Source of the DNA: Candidatus Pyrohabitans jungbluthii | GTDB taxonomy: Archaea > Hydrothermarchaeota > Hydrothermarchaeia > Hydrothermarchaeales > BMS3B | Length of the DNA stretch: 64,000 nt | Direction of reading: 5' to 3' | Assembly: GCA_002010065.2 (NCBI GenBank) | Contig: MTMD02000008.1 | Coordinates: forward strand, 330,758 to 394,757 | Shown here: positions 7,350-16,568 of the stretch, one piece after another | How the letters are laid out: each line of letters begins with the position of its first letter | Numbering within the stretch: position 1 is the stretch's first letter | Position numbers and translations under genes: made by a program | The notes under the pieces: model-generated | Databases searched by the model: none | What the model was told of the DNA's origin: nothing | The model's input: the letters and a program-made list of their open reading frames with translations, nothing else

Positions 7350-8852
7350 ATGAAGGTGCTCATAGTTACGGGGAAGCTCGCAGCAGAGCGCGCTCTCGCA
7401 ATAGCCAAGCGCTTCTCCGCAAAGGTACACATAACCAGCGAGGAGGTGGCCAGCCTTTTAACTCCAAGAAAGATTGCAAAGAGCTTGGGCAGGGTTCGCG
7501 ACGCAGAGATGGTGCTCGTACCCGGCTTGATTAAGGGCGACGTCGCTGAGGTGGCTCGCGTAACCGGTGTACCCGTGTATAAAGGCACCCGTGACATCGC
7601 TGATTTGGAGATTCTCCTTAAAAATCTGGATAATATTGAACTCTCCACCACCACTCCAGCGGATGCCCTGCTTGAAGACAGGGTTATAGCTCAAGCGCTG
7701 CGCGAGCTCAAGCGCGTCGATTCCGCGAAGGTAAAAGAGAAGCTGCTCAAACGCAGGAGGAACATGCTAATAGGCAGCCTCGCTGTGGGCAGGGACTTTC
7801 CAATGCGAGTGCTGGCTGAGATTGTGGGGATAGAGCATCTGAGCGATGATGAGATTCTCAGGCGGGCGAACTACTTCAAGCGCAGCGGCGCTGACATAAT
7901 AGACCTGGGGATAATGGAGTCCTCGCCCAAGCGCGTCGCAGAGGTTATAGAACTGCTCAAACCTCTGGAAGTGCCCCTCTCCATTGATACCATGGAGGCG
8001 AGGAACATCGCCTCCGCCATAGATGCTGGGGCTGATCTCATTCTGAGCTTTGACCACGAGCTTTTGAAGGAGTTCTCTGGCATAGAAACGCCGAGCGTTA
8101 TAATCCCCCGTCGAGGAGGCGAGGTTCCCAGGCGGGCAGAGCAACGGGTAAAGCTCCTGGAGGAGAACATAGCTTTAGCAGAGGAACAGGGATTTAAAAA
8201 GATTATAGCCGACCCTCTGCTATCTCCTCTCAATTTCGGCTTCACCGAGAGCGTGGAAGCGTATCGCCGTTTTGGGGAGCGCAACCCTGAGCGGGTGATG
8301 CTCTTCGGCCTGGGCAATGTGAGCGAGCTGCTCGACGCGGATTCCACGGGCGTAAACGCTGTCCTCGCGGGCATAGCCAGCGAGGTGGGGGCGAGCATCC
8401 TCTTCACCCCAGAGGCAAGTGCTAAAACTAAGGGGAGCGTGCGCGAGCTGAGCGTAGCTGCGAAAATGATGTTCCTAGCGAAGCAGCGTGGAGCGATGCC
8501 CAAGGATCTGGGGCTCAGCTTGCTCGTGTGCAAAGAGAAGCGAATAAGGCGGGAGCCTCTGCCAGAGGAGGTAAAGCGAGCTAAGGCGGTAAAGGCTGAG
8601 CAAAGCGCCTCGCATGCATGGGATGCAAAGGGCTACTTCAAGATATACGTAGACGACGCGATGATTTACTGTGCCCATTTCATGGACGGGAAGCTCAACC
8701 TTGTTGTGACTGGCGAAAGCGCAAAAGACATAGGCGACACACTGCTGCGCCTGGGTTTAATAGGCGAGCTTTCCCATGCTCTGTACCTGGGCCGCGAACT
8801 TCAGCGCGCCGAGGATGCCCTTCGCCTTGGGAAGGGTTATGTTCAGCGGTGA
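7350..8852 (+). CDS. Dihydropteroate synthase-related protein
   Basis: 500-aa protein of the archaeal DHPS-related family. The N-terminal 130 residues form a separate domain starting MKVLIVTGKLAAERALAIA. The central TIM barrel contains GADIIDLGIMES and PLSIDTMEARNIASAIDAGADLILS, corresponding to pterin-binding DHPS motifs. The C-terminal ~90 residues are family-specific. The ATG at 7350 is preferred over the in-frame codon at 7308, which lies in the divergent promoter region. In methanogens and Archaeoglobi the family is linked to tetrahydromethanopterin synthesis, but the exact reaction is not established here. Confidence 0.85.
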   Translation: MKVLIVTGKLAAERALAIAKRFSAKVHITSEEVASLLTPRKIAKSLGRVRDAEMVLVPGLIKGDVAEVARVTGVPVYKGTRDIADLEILLKNLDNIELSTTTPADALLEDRVIAQALRELKRVDSAKVKEKLLKRRRNMLIGSLAVGRDFPMRVLAEIVGIEHLSDDEILRRANYFKRSGADIIDLGIMESSPKRVAEVIELLKPLEVPLSIDTMEARNIASAIDAGADLILSFDHELLKEFSGIETPSVIIPRRGGEVPRRAEQRVKLLEENIALAEEQGFKKIIADPLLSPLNFGFTESVEAYRRFGERNPERVMLFGLGNVSELLDADSTGVNAVLAGIASEVGASILFTPEASAKTKGSVRELSVAAKMMFLAKQRGAMPKDLGLSLLVCKEKRIRREPLPEEVKRAKAVKAEQSASHAWDAKGYFKIYVDDAMIYCAHFMDGKLNLVVTGESAKDIGDTLLRLGLIGELSHALYLGRELQRAEDALRLGKGYVQR

Positions 8853-8921
8853 GTTAAAAATTGTTACCGTTGAGACTGCTCGGCCTAATTGCGGCTTCAC
8901 AAGGCGAGAGAGGTTATAGGC

Positions 8922-10652
8922 GTGCCCAGGGTAAAGATTACCGACACAACTTTTCGCGATGCGCACCAGAGTTTGGCCGCAACCCGCATGCGGATGCGCC
9001 ATATGCTGCCCATAATTGAGAAGATGGATGAGGTTGGCTTCTTCTCTATGGAAGTGTGGGGCGGCGCCACCTTCGATTCGTGCATCCGCTACCTGAATGA
9101 GGACCCATGGGAGCGCATCCGCACCTTCAAGAAGCACATGAAGAACACACCCACGCAGATGCTCCTTAGAGGGCAGAACCTCGTAGGCTATAAACACTAC
9201 AGCGACGACATAGTGGAGAAGTTTGTGGAAAAGGCCTACGAGAACGGCGTGGATATATTCCGAATATTCGACGCCCTCAATGATATCCGTAACATGGAGT
9301 TTGCAATACGCGTCGCTAAGCGCCTAGGTGCGCACGTTCAGGGTACAATATGTTACACAATTTCGCCCGTGCACACCATTGAGAGCTACGTGGAGCTTGC
9401 GAAGAAGTTGGAAGAGCTTGAGTGCGATTCGCTGTGCATAAAGGATATGGCAGGGCTCATCTCCCCTCAGGCAGCGCGCGACCTCGTTAGGGCGCTGAAA
9501 AAGGAGATTTCCATACCTATAGACCTGCACTCCCACTGCACCTCCGGTATGGCGCCCATCGCCTACTTCGCCGCCATCGAAGCGGGTGTGGATATAATTG
9601 ACACCGCAATGTCCCCCTTTGCGTGGGGCACCTCGCAGCCACCCACGGAGAGCATGGTGGCCGCGCTTAAAGGTACGCCCTACGACACAGGCATTGACCT
9701 CGAGGCTTTTGCTGAAATAACACCCTTCTTCAAGGAGGTGCGAAGGCGATACGATGCGATTATCGAGGACATCTCAGAGATGGTCGACGTCAACGTGCTG
9801 CTATACCAGATTCCCGGGGGGATGATGTCTAACTTAATAGCCCAGCTCAAAGAGCAGAACGCCCTGGACAAGCTTCCCGAGGTTCTTGAAGAGGTGCCAC
9901 GGGTGCGAAAAGACCTGGGCTACCCGCCTCTGGTGACGCCCACGTCGCAGATAGTAGGCACGCAGGCGGTTATGAATGTCCTTGTGGGAGAGCGCTATAA
10001 GGTGGTGCCAAAGGAGGTTAAGGATTACGTTCGTGGCCTATACGGCAAGCCCCCCGCGCCCATAGACGAGGAGGTCAAGGCGAAGATAATAGGCGACGAG
10101 GAGGTTATAACCTGCCGCCCCGCAGATTTGCTCCCGCCTCAGCTACACCAGCTTAAAGAAGAGGCGGAGAAGCTGGGGATAATTAAAAAGGAGGAGGATC
10201 TGCTAACCTATGCCCTCTACCCGGCGATAGCGGTGAAGTTCCTCAAAGGCGAGTTACGCGAGGAGCCCCTGCCAGAGAAGCGCGAGGCTGCGGAGAAGGA
10301 GGAGAAAGGCATCCCCACGGAATACGTGGTAGAGGTGGATGGCGAGGAGTTCAATGTGCGCGTAAAGCCAGTGGGTGGCTTCATCGAAATCTCACAGGCG
10401 GCGAGGGCAGCACAGCAAAAAGCCCCGCCAAAGGATGTGGAGGGCGGCATTAAGGCACCGATGCAGGGGATGATAGTGAAGATCAATGTAAAGAAGGGCG
10501 ACAAGGTGAACAAGGGCGACGTCGTAGCTGTGCTCGAAGCCATGAAGATGCAGAATGACGTCATCGCAAGCCACGACGGCACAGTTGAGGAGATCTTCGT
10601 GGAGGAGGGGGCGAACGTCGCAGCTGGGGACGTTATAATGGCTGTGAGATGA
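8922..10652 (+). CDS. pycB: Pyruvate carboxylase subunit B / oxaloacetate decarboxylase alpha-type, with biotin domain
   Basis: 576 aa. The N-terminal carboxyltransferase barrel begins VKITDTTFRDAHQSL, with metal-binding DLHSHCTSGMAP and CIKDMAGL. The conserved PycB/OadA central region follows (IPGGMMSNL). A Lys/Glu-rich linker leads to a C-terminal biotinyl domain with EAMKM, biotin lysine K542. GTG at 8922 is chosen as start: GAGAGGT lies 7-8 bases upstream and homologues begin with this MPRVKITDTT-like sequence; a TTG at 8889 is possible. No PycA (biotin carboxylase) or OadB is adjacent, so anaplerotic carboxylase versus decarboxylase cannot be separated from context. PycB of a two-subunit archaeal pyruvate carboxylase is most likely. 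Confidence 0.92.
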   Translation: MPRVKITDTTFRDAHQSLAATRMRMRHMLPIIEKMDEVGFFSMEVWGGATFDSCIRYLNEDPWERIRTFKKHMKNTPTQMLLRGQNLVGYKHYSDDIVEKFVEKAYENGVDIFRIFDALNDIRNMEFAIRVAKRLGAHVQGTICYTISPVHTIESYVELAKKLEELECDSLCIKDMAGLISPQAARDLVRALKKEISIPIDLHSHCTSGMAPIAYFAAIEAGVDIIDTAMSPFAWGTSQPPTESMVAALKGTPYDTGIDLEAFAEITPFFKEVRRRYDAIIEDISEMVDVNVLLYQIPGGMMSNLIAQLKEQNALDKLPEVLEEVPRVRKDLGYPPLVTPTSQIVGTQAVMNVLVGERYKVVPKEVKDYVRGLYGKPPAPIDEEVKAKIIGDEEVITCRPADLLPPQLHQLKEEAEKLGIIKKEEDLLTYALYPAIAVKFLKGELREEPLPEKREAAEKEEKGIPTEYVVEVDGEEFNVRVKPVGGFIEISQAARAAQQKAPPKDVEGGIKAPMQGMIVKINVKKGDKVNKGDVVAVLEAMKMQNDVIASHDGTVEEIFVEEGANVAAGDVIMAVR

Positions 10653-10673
10653 GCTACTCAAAAATCTACTATT

Positions 10674-10688
10674 TTTCAGAATTCGAAA
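10674..10688 (+). promoter_or_regulatory. TTTC-N7-GAAA box with downstream TATA (site 1)
   Basis: TTTCAGAATTCGAAA, followed 8 bases later by a TATA box (CATATATA, 10696-10703). It is identical in all 15 bases to the reverse complement of site 12 at 53023. It is the only site outside the motility island and drives a possible 22-codon ORF or small RNA. Confidence 0.6.
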
Positions 10689-10731
10689 GAAAAAGCATAT
10701 ATAAGCAGCAAATAAAATATTAGATACTTTA

Positions 10732-10800
10732 ATGGGGCCTAACGGGGGGAGGGGGAACCCTCTTATTTTCATTTTTCCAGCGGTATGCAAAAGGATTTAA
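10732..10800 (+). CDS. Possible 22-aa leaderless small ORF
   Basis: ATG 32 bases after the TATA centre of site 1, so the transcript would be nearly leaderless. The encoded peptide MGPNGGRGNPLIFIFPAVCK (plus two residues) has a Gly-rich start and a hydrophobic middle. The same DNA can form a GAGGG-GGAA-CCCTC hairpin followed by a T-rich stretch (10749-10775), so a short non-coding transcript with a terminator is an equal alternative. Its stop lies in the NurA TATA region. Confidence 0.3.
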   Translation: MGPNGGRGNPLIFIFPAVCKRI

Positions 10801-10801
10801 T
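10789..10801 (+). promoter_or_regulatory. TATA box for nurA-herA
   Basis: AAAGGATTTAATAG about 30 bases before the nurA ATG, predicting a leaderless nurA-herA mRNA. Confidence 0.5.
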
Positions 10802-10824
10802 AGCCCTGTGCCTTACTCTTTTTA

Positions 10825-11841
10825 ATGCTTGAGTTAACCTATGAGACCTTCGCGAGGAAGAGGGCGAAGCTAAGGGAGAAGATGATAAAGCTGCTACACA
10901 GTGAAGAGTTGAGCAGGTACCGCGAACTGTGGCACAGCTTTGAGCCCGAGGCGGGGCAGAGCGTTATTGCCGCCGTGGACGGAAGCAGCAACTACAAGCG
11001 CTACAAGAGCCTGCTGCTCTACGCGATTAACGCTGCGGTGGTGAGCTACGACGGCTCTCTTAAAGAGAAGGGATACGCGGATGTTGACTTCCTCACACCC
11101 TACAAGTACCTCACTGAGAGGCTTGACCTTTACCGCGCAACCCTTGAGCTAAAGGCAGCCCTTTCGGTGATAGATGAGGTGGAGCTTCTACTTCTTGACG
11201 GCTCACTCCACAGCAGCTTAACTGCGCCGAAGCAGTGGTGGAGGTTTATGGAGAGAGAAAAGGTAGAGGAGGTGCTTAACTATCTCCCCTTGCTGGAGGA
11301 GAGCGAGGAAACAGAGCTAATCTCAAAGGAAATAGCCGAAGAGTTGGAGGAAGCAGAGAAGATTATGCTGCTAGAGTACCTGGAGTACCTTGTGGCGATT
11401 CAGAAGTTGGTTGAGAGGGGGGTGAATAAGGTGGTGGGAGTAGCCAAAACTTCGACGGACACCAGCTTTAACAGGGGTATTCCAGATATAGCGGTGTTTG
11501 AGGAAATCACAAGCAGCGCTGGCTACTCTTCGCCGAGAGACAAGTTTATAAACATGCGCTACCCCATCTACGATGACTTCTTCAGAAGCCTAGTGTTCAC
11601 AACCTTCTATGCCAGGCTTGAGAGGGGTAAGGGCATGCTCATGATTGAGCTTCCGCGAGAGGCGAGAGAAGAGGAAATCCACGAGCTGCTTGCAAAGCTC
11701 AGAGGCATAAGCGTAGACGGTTACCCCTACCTGCTAAGAAAAGCCCACAAGAGAGTAGTAATAACCGGAAAGGACATGGAGAAGTTTGCAATCTCCCTAG
11801 GCATAAGCGAGAAAACTGGGAGGGAGGTGCTGGCATGGTAG
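10825..11841 (+). CDS. nurA: NurA 5'-3' nuclease
   Basis: 338-aa DNA end-resection nuclease partnering HerA. The RNase H-like core carries the expected acidic residues in AAVDGSSN (about 48-56) and in VELLLLDGSL (about 118-127). The middle is helical and acidic, and VVGVAKTSTDTSF (about 204-216) supplies the conserved lysine. The last codons overlap the herA start by 7 bp, so the two are co-translated. Mre11-Rad50, often next to this pair, is not in the window. Confidence 0.93.
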   Translation: MLELTYETFARKRAKLREKMIKLLHSEELSRYRELWHSFEPEAGQSVIAAVDGSSNYKRYKSLLLYAINAAVVSYDGSLKEKGYADVDFLTPYKYLTERLDLYRATLELKAALSVIDEVELLLLDGSLHSSLTAPKQWWRFMEREKVEEVLNYLPLLEESEETELISKEIAEELEEAEKIMLLEYLEYLVAIQKLVERGVNKVVGVAKTSTDTSFNRGIPDIAVFEEITSSAGYSSPRDKFINMRYPIYDDFFRSLVFTTFYARLERGKGMLMIELPREAREEEIHELLAKLRGISVDGYPYLLRKAHKRVVITGKDMEKFAISLGISEKTGREVLAW

Positions 11842-13316
11842 AGGTTATAGGCGTGTGCATCGGCGAGGCTTCGCCCTCAAAAGTGTCCTTTATAGCAAAG
11901 AAAATGCCAAAACTTGGCGAGTATGTGGTGCTTGAGTTTGACGGCATGCGTGTGCTCGGCATGGTGGAAGCTCTAACCAGAGGTAACCCAAGCATCTCAG
12001 GGGACATCCTCGACCCCGAGGTGGTAGAGCGCATCCTTTCCTTCGAGAGTCAGGAGGAGCAATACATACGCGCCAGCCTTCGCCTTCTCGGGGAGATTTC
12101 GTCTCTAACCATGCCCAAGGTTCCACCGCCGCCAGGCACAAAGGTTTACCGCGCCGATGCACAAACGCTGAGGAGCATTTTTGGAGGAGGGAACATAAAG
12201 ATAGGGAGGCTCATCTCCCACCCTGAGGTGGAGGTTTACGTGGATGCGAACAAGATGATCACTAGGCATCTTGCGATTCTTGCAATTACCGGTGCTGGGA
12301 AGAGCAACACTGTTAGCGTAATCGTCGATGGTATCCTCAAGCTCAAGGGCATGCCCGTGATATTCGACATGCACTCCGAGTATGTAAATGCAGAATTTTC
12401 AGGTGGAGTTAAGCGCATCCTGCCAAAGCTTAATCCTATTTACCTGCTGTATGGCGAGCTGAAGCGTCTTGTGAACATCGATGAAAAGGCGTATATCCAG
12501 GAGAGGTACCTGCGCGAAGCTTATAACCATGCCATGGACCAGGTTAAGACCTCGCCCGCAAGCTTAATAGATGAGATGCTTCTTTATCTTCAAGAAGTCT
12601 ACTCCAGCGAAGAAACCAACACCAGCGAAAAGAACTCCATCTCGGGCGTTATTGGCAAGCTTTTGGACTTCCGGGAGAAATACGGTGATATCCTGGATGA
12701 GCACGCCCCTGAGATAGTTGAACTGTTTGAGCAGGGAAAGGCAAACGTCATAGACCTGGGAAGCGTTGACGAGGACTACGCCGACGTTATAGTGAGTCAT
12801 GTGCTGAGAAAGCTTCTGTACAAGCGGAAGCTTCGCGGGATACCTCCGGCTTTCTGCATTCTCGAAGAGGCGCACATCCTCGCCCCCGCGTACCGCCCCA
12901 CGCTTTCAAAGTACTGGATTGACCGCATCGCTCGCGAGGGGAGAAAGTTCGGCGTGGGTTTGTGCCTGGTGAGTCAGCGTCCAAAGAGCTTGGACGCAAA
13001 CTCGCTATCTCAGGCGAACAATGCGATAATAATGCGCCTTGTTGAGCCCAGCGATCAACGCCACGTTCAGCAGGCGAGCGAGAGGCTGAGCGATGACCTT
13101 TTGGCTCAGCTTAGCTCCCTTAACATAGGCGAGGCGGTTGTGCTCGGGCTGATGACGCGCATACCAGCGCTGGTAAAGATAGACAGATTTGAGGGTAAGC
13201 TCTCAGGCGGGGACCCGGACATAATCGCAGAGTGGGAGAGGATGAAAAATAGCGCTGAGGAAGAGGCTGAACAAGCTAAGAGAGAGGTGGAGGAGCTTTA
13301 CTCAGGGATGGAGTAG
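11835..13316 (+). CDS. herA: HerA hexameric DNA translocase/helicase
   Basis: 493-aa FtsK/HerA-family ATPase. An N-terminal HAS-barrel domain (about 1-95) is followed by the RecA-like core with Walker A ITGAGKSNT (151-159), Walker B FCILEEAHIL (about 342-351) and LVSQRP with the sensor glutamine. It works with NurA in 5'-strand resection. The ATG at 11835 overlaps nurA; an in-frame GTG at 11850 preceded by GAGGT is an alternative start. Ends abutting the convergent DUF424 gene. Confidence 0.95.
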   Translation: MVEVIGVCIGEASPSKVSFIAKKMPKLGEYVVLEFDGMRVLGMVEALTRGNPSISGDILDPEVVERILSFESQEEQYIRASLRLLGEISSLTMPKVPPPPGTKVYRADAQTLRSIFGGGNIKIGRLISHPEVEVYVDANKMITRHLAILAITGAGKSNTVSVIVDGILKLKGMPVIFDMHSEYVNAEFSGGVKRILPKLNPIYLLYGELKRLVNIDEKAYIQERYLREAYNHAMDQVKTSPASLIDEMLLYLQEVYSSEETNTSEKNSISGVIGKLLDFREKYGDILDEHAPEIVELFEQGKANVIDLGSVDEDYADVIVSHVLRKLLYKRKLRGIPPAFCILEEAHILAPAYRPTLSKYWIDRIAREGRKFGVGLCLVSQRPKSLDANSLSQANNAIIMRLVEPSDQRHVQQASERLSDDLLAQLSSLNIGEAVVLGLMTRIPALVKIDRFEGKLSGGDPDIIAEWERMKNSAEEEAEQAKREVEELYSGME

Positions 13317-13613
13317 CTATATCCTGACCATCTGCGCATGAGGCACGCCACACACGCGGAGCACATTCTCCTTGTCTATTATCCCTTCTTTTATTGCGAT
13401 GGAAACAACGCTTTCCCCAGCGAGGTTTGCGATTGTTGCCTCCTTCAGGAACACCACAACCTGCTCCTCCGTGAATGCCTCATCGCCGTAAAACTCCTTC
13501 CTTATATCAAGGACAAGTTCCCCTTCCTCGAATACCTTCCCACGAATATCCTCGTCGCACACCGCAACGAGAACCTCATTCTGCACCCGGTATACCTTGG
13601 CATAGTACTTCAT
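13317..13613 (-). CDS. DUF424 family protein
   Basis: 98-aa archaeal protein of unknown function. Recognised by its conserved pattern: EVLVAVCDEDIRGK, a GELVLDI strand, the long helix FLKEATIANLAGESVVSIAI and the C-terminal GVPHAQMVRI. It is downstream of MCM and the RPA-family gene on the same strand (38-bp gap), which suggests an operon with replication functions; some DUF424 genes are found near translation or replication factors. No catalytic residues are obvious. Confidence 0.85.
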   Translation of the reverse strand: MKYYAKVYRVQNEVLVAVCDEDIRGKVFEEGELVLDIRKEFYGDEAFTEEQVVVFLKEATIANLAGESVVSIAIKEGIIDKENVLRVCGVPHAQMVRI

Positions 13614-13651
13614 TTCACCCAGGCGGCGCAGTTTAACGTTTTACGCCAATC

Positions 13652-14365
13652 TTAAACACGTTTGAACCTGCCAATCTTGGGCTCGTATATCTCGCCTTCG
13701 CTAAGAAGCTCATTAAGTACTTCTTCCAGCTGCTCCTCTTCCAGAGCGCTCTCCCTGAGGAGGGTGATGTACTTCACACCATCGCCGTCGTCAAGCTCCT
13801 CGATGAGGTGGAGCACCTTCAGCTTCGGCTCCTCCTTTTCCTCGCGCTCGACGAGTTCAGCTGACTCAGCGTTTTCTACGCCTACAACCTCTTCCTCTAC
13901 CACTGGCTCTTCAAAGCTCGCCTCAGCGGCACTCTCCTCTGCCGGTGCCTCCACCTCTGGCAACCGCCTCTCAGCTATCGCAAGCTCAAGCTCACGCACC
14001 AGCTCCCAGTTGGGATCGTCGATTACTCTTACCACCTCTGCAAGGATGTAAATCTCACCATCGTACTCCTTCACCTTGCCCACCACATCGACGGTATCGC
14101 CCACGCTAACCTTAACCAGAGGGTCAACCTCGCGGAAGGCGCGCACAGCTATCGTAGCCGAGGCGTCATCAAGGGTTATGCTGGAGTATTTGCCATCATC
14201 GCTCACAAACTTGGCAACGACAACACCCATAACGCGTACCCTCGAGGCTTTTACGCCTCGCCTCGTGATTATATAATTGGGCTCAAAGCGTTCACTGCTG
14301 CGGTGAAAACTAGCTTCCACCACATCTTTAATTCTGAGCTTTACTGCAGTGCCCCTCTCAATCAT
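13652..14365 (-). CDS. RPA-family single-strand DNA-binding protein with C-terminal winged helix
   Basis: 237 aa. An OB-fold of the archaeal RPA-family (COG3390-like) spans about 40-120, with TLDDASATIAVRAF and VGDTVDVVGKVKEYDGEIYI. A Glu-rich linker (about 140-185) leads to a winged helix at the C-terminus ending SEGEIYEPKIGRFKRV. It lies 9 bp downstream of mcm on the same strand, so RPA and helicase are very likely co-expressed. Its C-terminal tail closely resembles that of MCM. Confidence 0.85.
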   Translation of the reverse strand: MIERGTAVKLRIKDVVEASFHRSSERFEPNYIITRRGVKASRVRVMGVVVAKFVSDDGKYSSITLDDASATIAVRAFREVDPLVKVSVGDTVDVVGKVKEYDGEIYILAEVVRVIDDPNWELVRELELAIAERRLPEVEAPAEESAAEASFEEPVVEEEVVGVENAESAELVEREEKEEPKLKVLHLIEELDDGDGVKYITLLRESALEEEQLEEVLNELLSEGEIYEPKIGRFKRV

Positions 14366-14374
14366 CTCCTACCC

Positions 14375-16417
14375 TCATGTAGTTTTAAAGTGGTCGTACT
14401 TTGGCTCAAATATATCGCCTTGCTGGCGCAGCTTCTCTATAAGCTCCTGCGCAGTGCTCTTAGAAATGCCTCTTTCCTCGGCCAAGCTGAGAATCTCAGA
14501 GCGCTTGGCAGTGCCGTACTCATCCTCAAGCTCCTTTATTATGCTCAATATCTCTTTAATCTTGTCCCTCTGGGACTTGGTGACGCCCACGTAAATCTTA
14601 TCTATGTCTACCCTGCCTGTTTCTAAATCCAGACCCGCCTGCGCCAGCGAGGTTTTGACCAGCGCGATGGCGCGATGGGCATCCTCTGCCGTAACTACGT
14701 TGCTCAGCCTCACCCGTGCACTTGCTTTGGCTAACCTAACTATCGCCCAGAGCTGCCTCGCAGTAAGAGGTATTGGCACATCTTCGCTGCGCTGCGCCAC
14801 CTCGCGCATCTCCACGTAGAAGTCCTCAATGGCTCGGCGCGCCTCCTCGCTGAGCTCAGGGAACACGTTCTGCCTAGCGTAGGCGATGTACTTTTTGAGC
14901 AACTCCGGCGGTATGGGTGGCTTTATGCTCTCAGGCGAAGAGGCTGTATCCAGTATGTGCCTTGCAATCTCGCGCGTCTTTGAGAGGTCATCTTTAACAA
15001 AAAAGATCAAATCAAAGCGGGAGAGTATCGTGGGTGGGAGATTAACCTGCTCTGAGATTGGGCGGTACTCATCGAAGCGCCCATACTTGGGGTTCGCCGC
15101 CGCAAGGATAGCGCAGCGCGAGCGAAAGGTGGCGAGGATGCCAGCTTTGGCAATGCTTACACTCTGCTGCTCCATTGCCTCGTGCATGGCTGAGCGATCA
15201 CTCGGATCCATCTTGTCAAACTCGTCAATACATGCGATTCCACGGTCGGCGAGTACCAGGGCGCCTGCCTCCAAGCTCCAGCCACCATCGCCAAACTCAT
15301 CCTTTACAGCGGCTGCTGTCAAGCCAGCGCCGCTGGTGCCCTTACCGCTCGCATAAACTCCACGGGGAGCAAGCTCCTTGGCGACATACTGCAGTATCTC
15401 GCTTTTACCTGTGGCGGGTTCACCCATGATTATTATGTGGGAATCGCCGCGAATTCGTCCTCCATCTGGCAACTCCACGGCAGGAGCAGAGAAAAGCTGA
15501 TACATTATTGCCTCTTTAATCTCCTCGTAGCCGAAAATGTGGGGAGCTATGCTTTTGCGAATCCTCTCGTAAATCTCTGGGTCGCGGGAGAGCTCTATAA
15601 TCTTCTTTTCATCCTCCTTTGAGATGCGAACCTCCTCAAACTCTATTTGCACTGGATTGAAATTATTCGCCTCAATGAATATGTCGAAGACGCGAGACTT
15701 CGCATTGCCCATCTTTCGCCTCGCCGCACGGAGAATGCCTATAACCTCAATAGAATCGCCAGGTGTGATTTTCCCTGTCAGGTCGTCCTCCAGAAGCACA
15801 GTTATCTGCTTTGGATGCTCTCCTCCGCGCAGGTCTTCCAGATTCTCCTGAACAAGAATCTTTTGAGAGTCCACAAACACCGAGTTGTCCACATCAAGCT
15901 TGAAAGGACCGCGCTTTTCGCAGCTTTCGCACAGGTAGGGCTCCTTCAGCGAGTCGTCGTTCTGGGGGATGTGCATTATGTTTCCGCAGCGCTGGCACTC
16001 AAAGGCACCAACCACCAGCTTGGGGCGCACATCGGTGGCTTTCCTCACTATACCCTCGACAGCAATAAGCCTACCCACGTCGGCGCTGCGGATGTCGCGT
16101 ATCAACAACCTACTCGTGGGTGGAAGATTGGTAAAGCGAAGGTTGAGTCTTATTGAGGGGTAATCCACGGGTAGCTCAATTTTGGTAAGGGCACGCTGAG
16201 CGGCAGAAATCGCAACGTCCGGGTTGCTGAGCACCTCGTCAGCAAGGGATATGTCGTACCTATCTAAATCTTCAAAGTTGACAACAAGGCTCTTCTCCTC
16301 AGGATAACCACGCACCACACGCAGAATCTCCCGCGAATAGTACGCCCGGAAGAACCTGTCGAACCTCTCCTCCAGGTCAGTTGCTTGAAAAACCTCCGCA
16401 CTATGTTCAGCCTCCAT
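14375..16417 (-). CDS. mcm: MCM replicative DNA helicase
   Basis: 680 aa. N-terminal domain with a zinc-binding site (CQRCGN and CESCEK). AAA+ core with Walker A GEPATGKSE, Walker B CIDEFDKM, sensor AANPKYGRF and arginine finger LSRFDLIF. The C-terminal winged helix ends RQQGDIFEPKYDHFK. The ATG at 16417 is preferred to the ORF's upstream limit at 16459, because a TTAAAAGG-type TATA element lies within that upstream stretch and would place transcription initiation close to this ATG. Single MCM in the window; no inteins. Confidence 0.96.
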   Translation of the reverse strand: MEAEHSAEVFQATDLEERFDRFFRAYYSREILRVVRGYPEEKSLVVNFEDLDRYDISLADEVLSNPDVAISAAQRALTKIELPVDYPSIRLNLRFTNLPPTSRLLIRDIRSADVGRLIAVEGIVRKATDVRPKLVVGAFECQRCGNIMHIPQNDDSLKEPYLCESCEKRGPFKLDVDNSVFVDSQKILVQENLEDLRGGEHPKQITVLLEDDLTGKITPGDSIEVIGILRAARRKMGNAKSRVFDIFIEANNFNPVQIEFEEVRISKEDEKKIIELSRDPEIYERIRKSIAPHIFGYEEIKEAIMYQLFSAPAVELPDGGRIRGDSHIIIMGEPATGKSEILQYVAKELAPRGVYASGKGTSGAGLTAAAVKDEFGDGGWSLEAGALVLADRGIACIDEFDKMDPSDRSAMHEAMEQQSVSIAKAGILATFRSRCAILAAANPKYGRFDEYRPISEQVNLPPTILSRFDLIFFVKDDLSKTREIARHILDTASSPESIKPPIPPELLKKYIAYARQNVFPELSEEARRAIEDFYVEMREVAQRSEDVPIPLTARQLWAIVRLAKASARVRLSNVVTAEDAHRAIALVKTSLAQAGLDLETGRVDIDKIYVGVTKSQRDKIKEILSIIKELEDEYGTAKRSEILSLAEERGISKSTAQELIEKLRQQGDIFEPKYDHFKTT

Positions 16418-16568
16418 CACAACACCCACTTCCCATTCTATCCCTATCCTTTTAACCACTTTCGATTGCCTCAGCTTTACTTCCCATGCTTCTCTTGCAG
16501 GTTGTGGAGTTTATATTAAGAAGGAGAGTAAAGAGACTTTGCCGAGAGAGCGCAGGAAAAGTTAAAAC

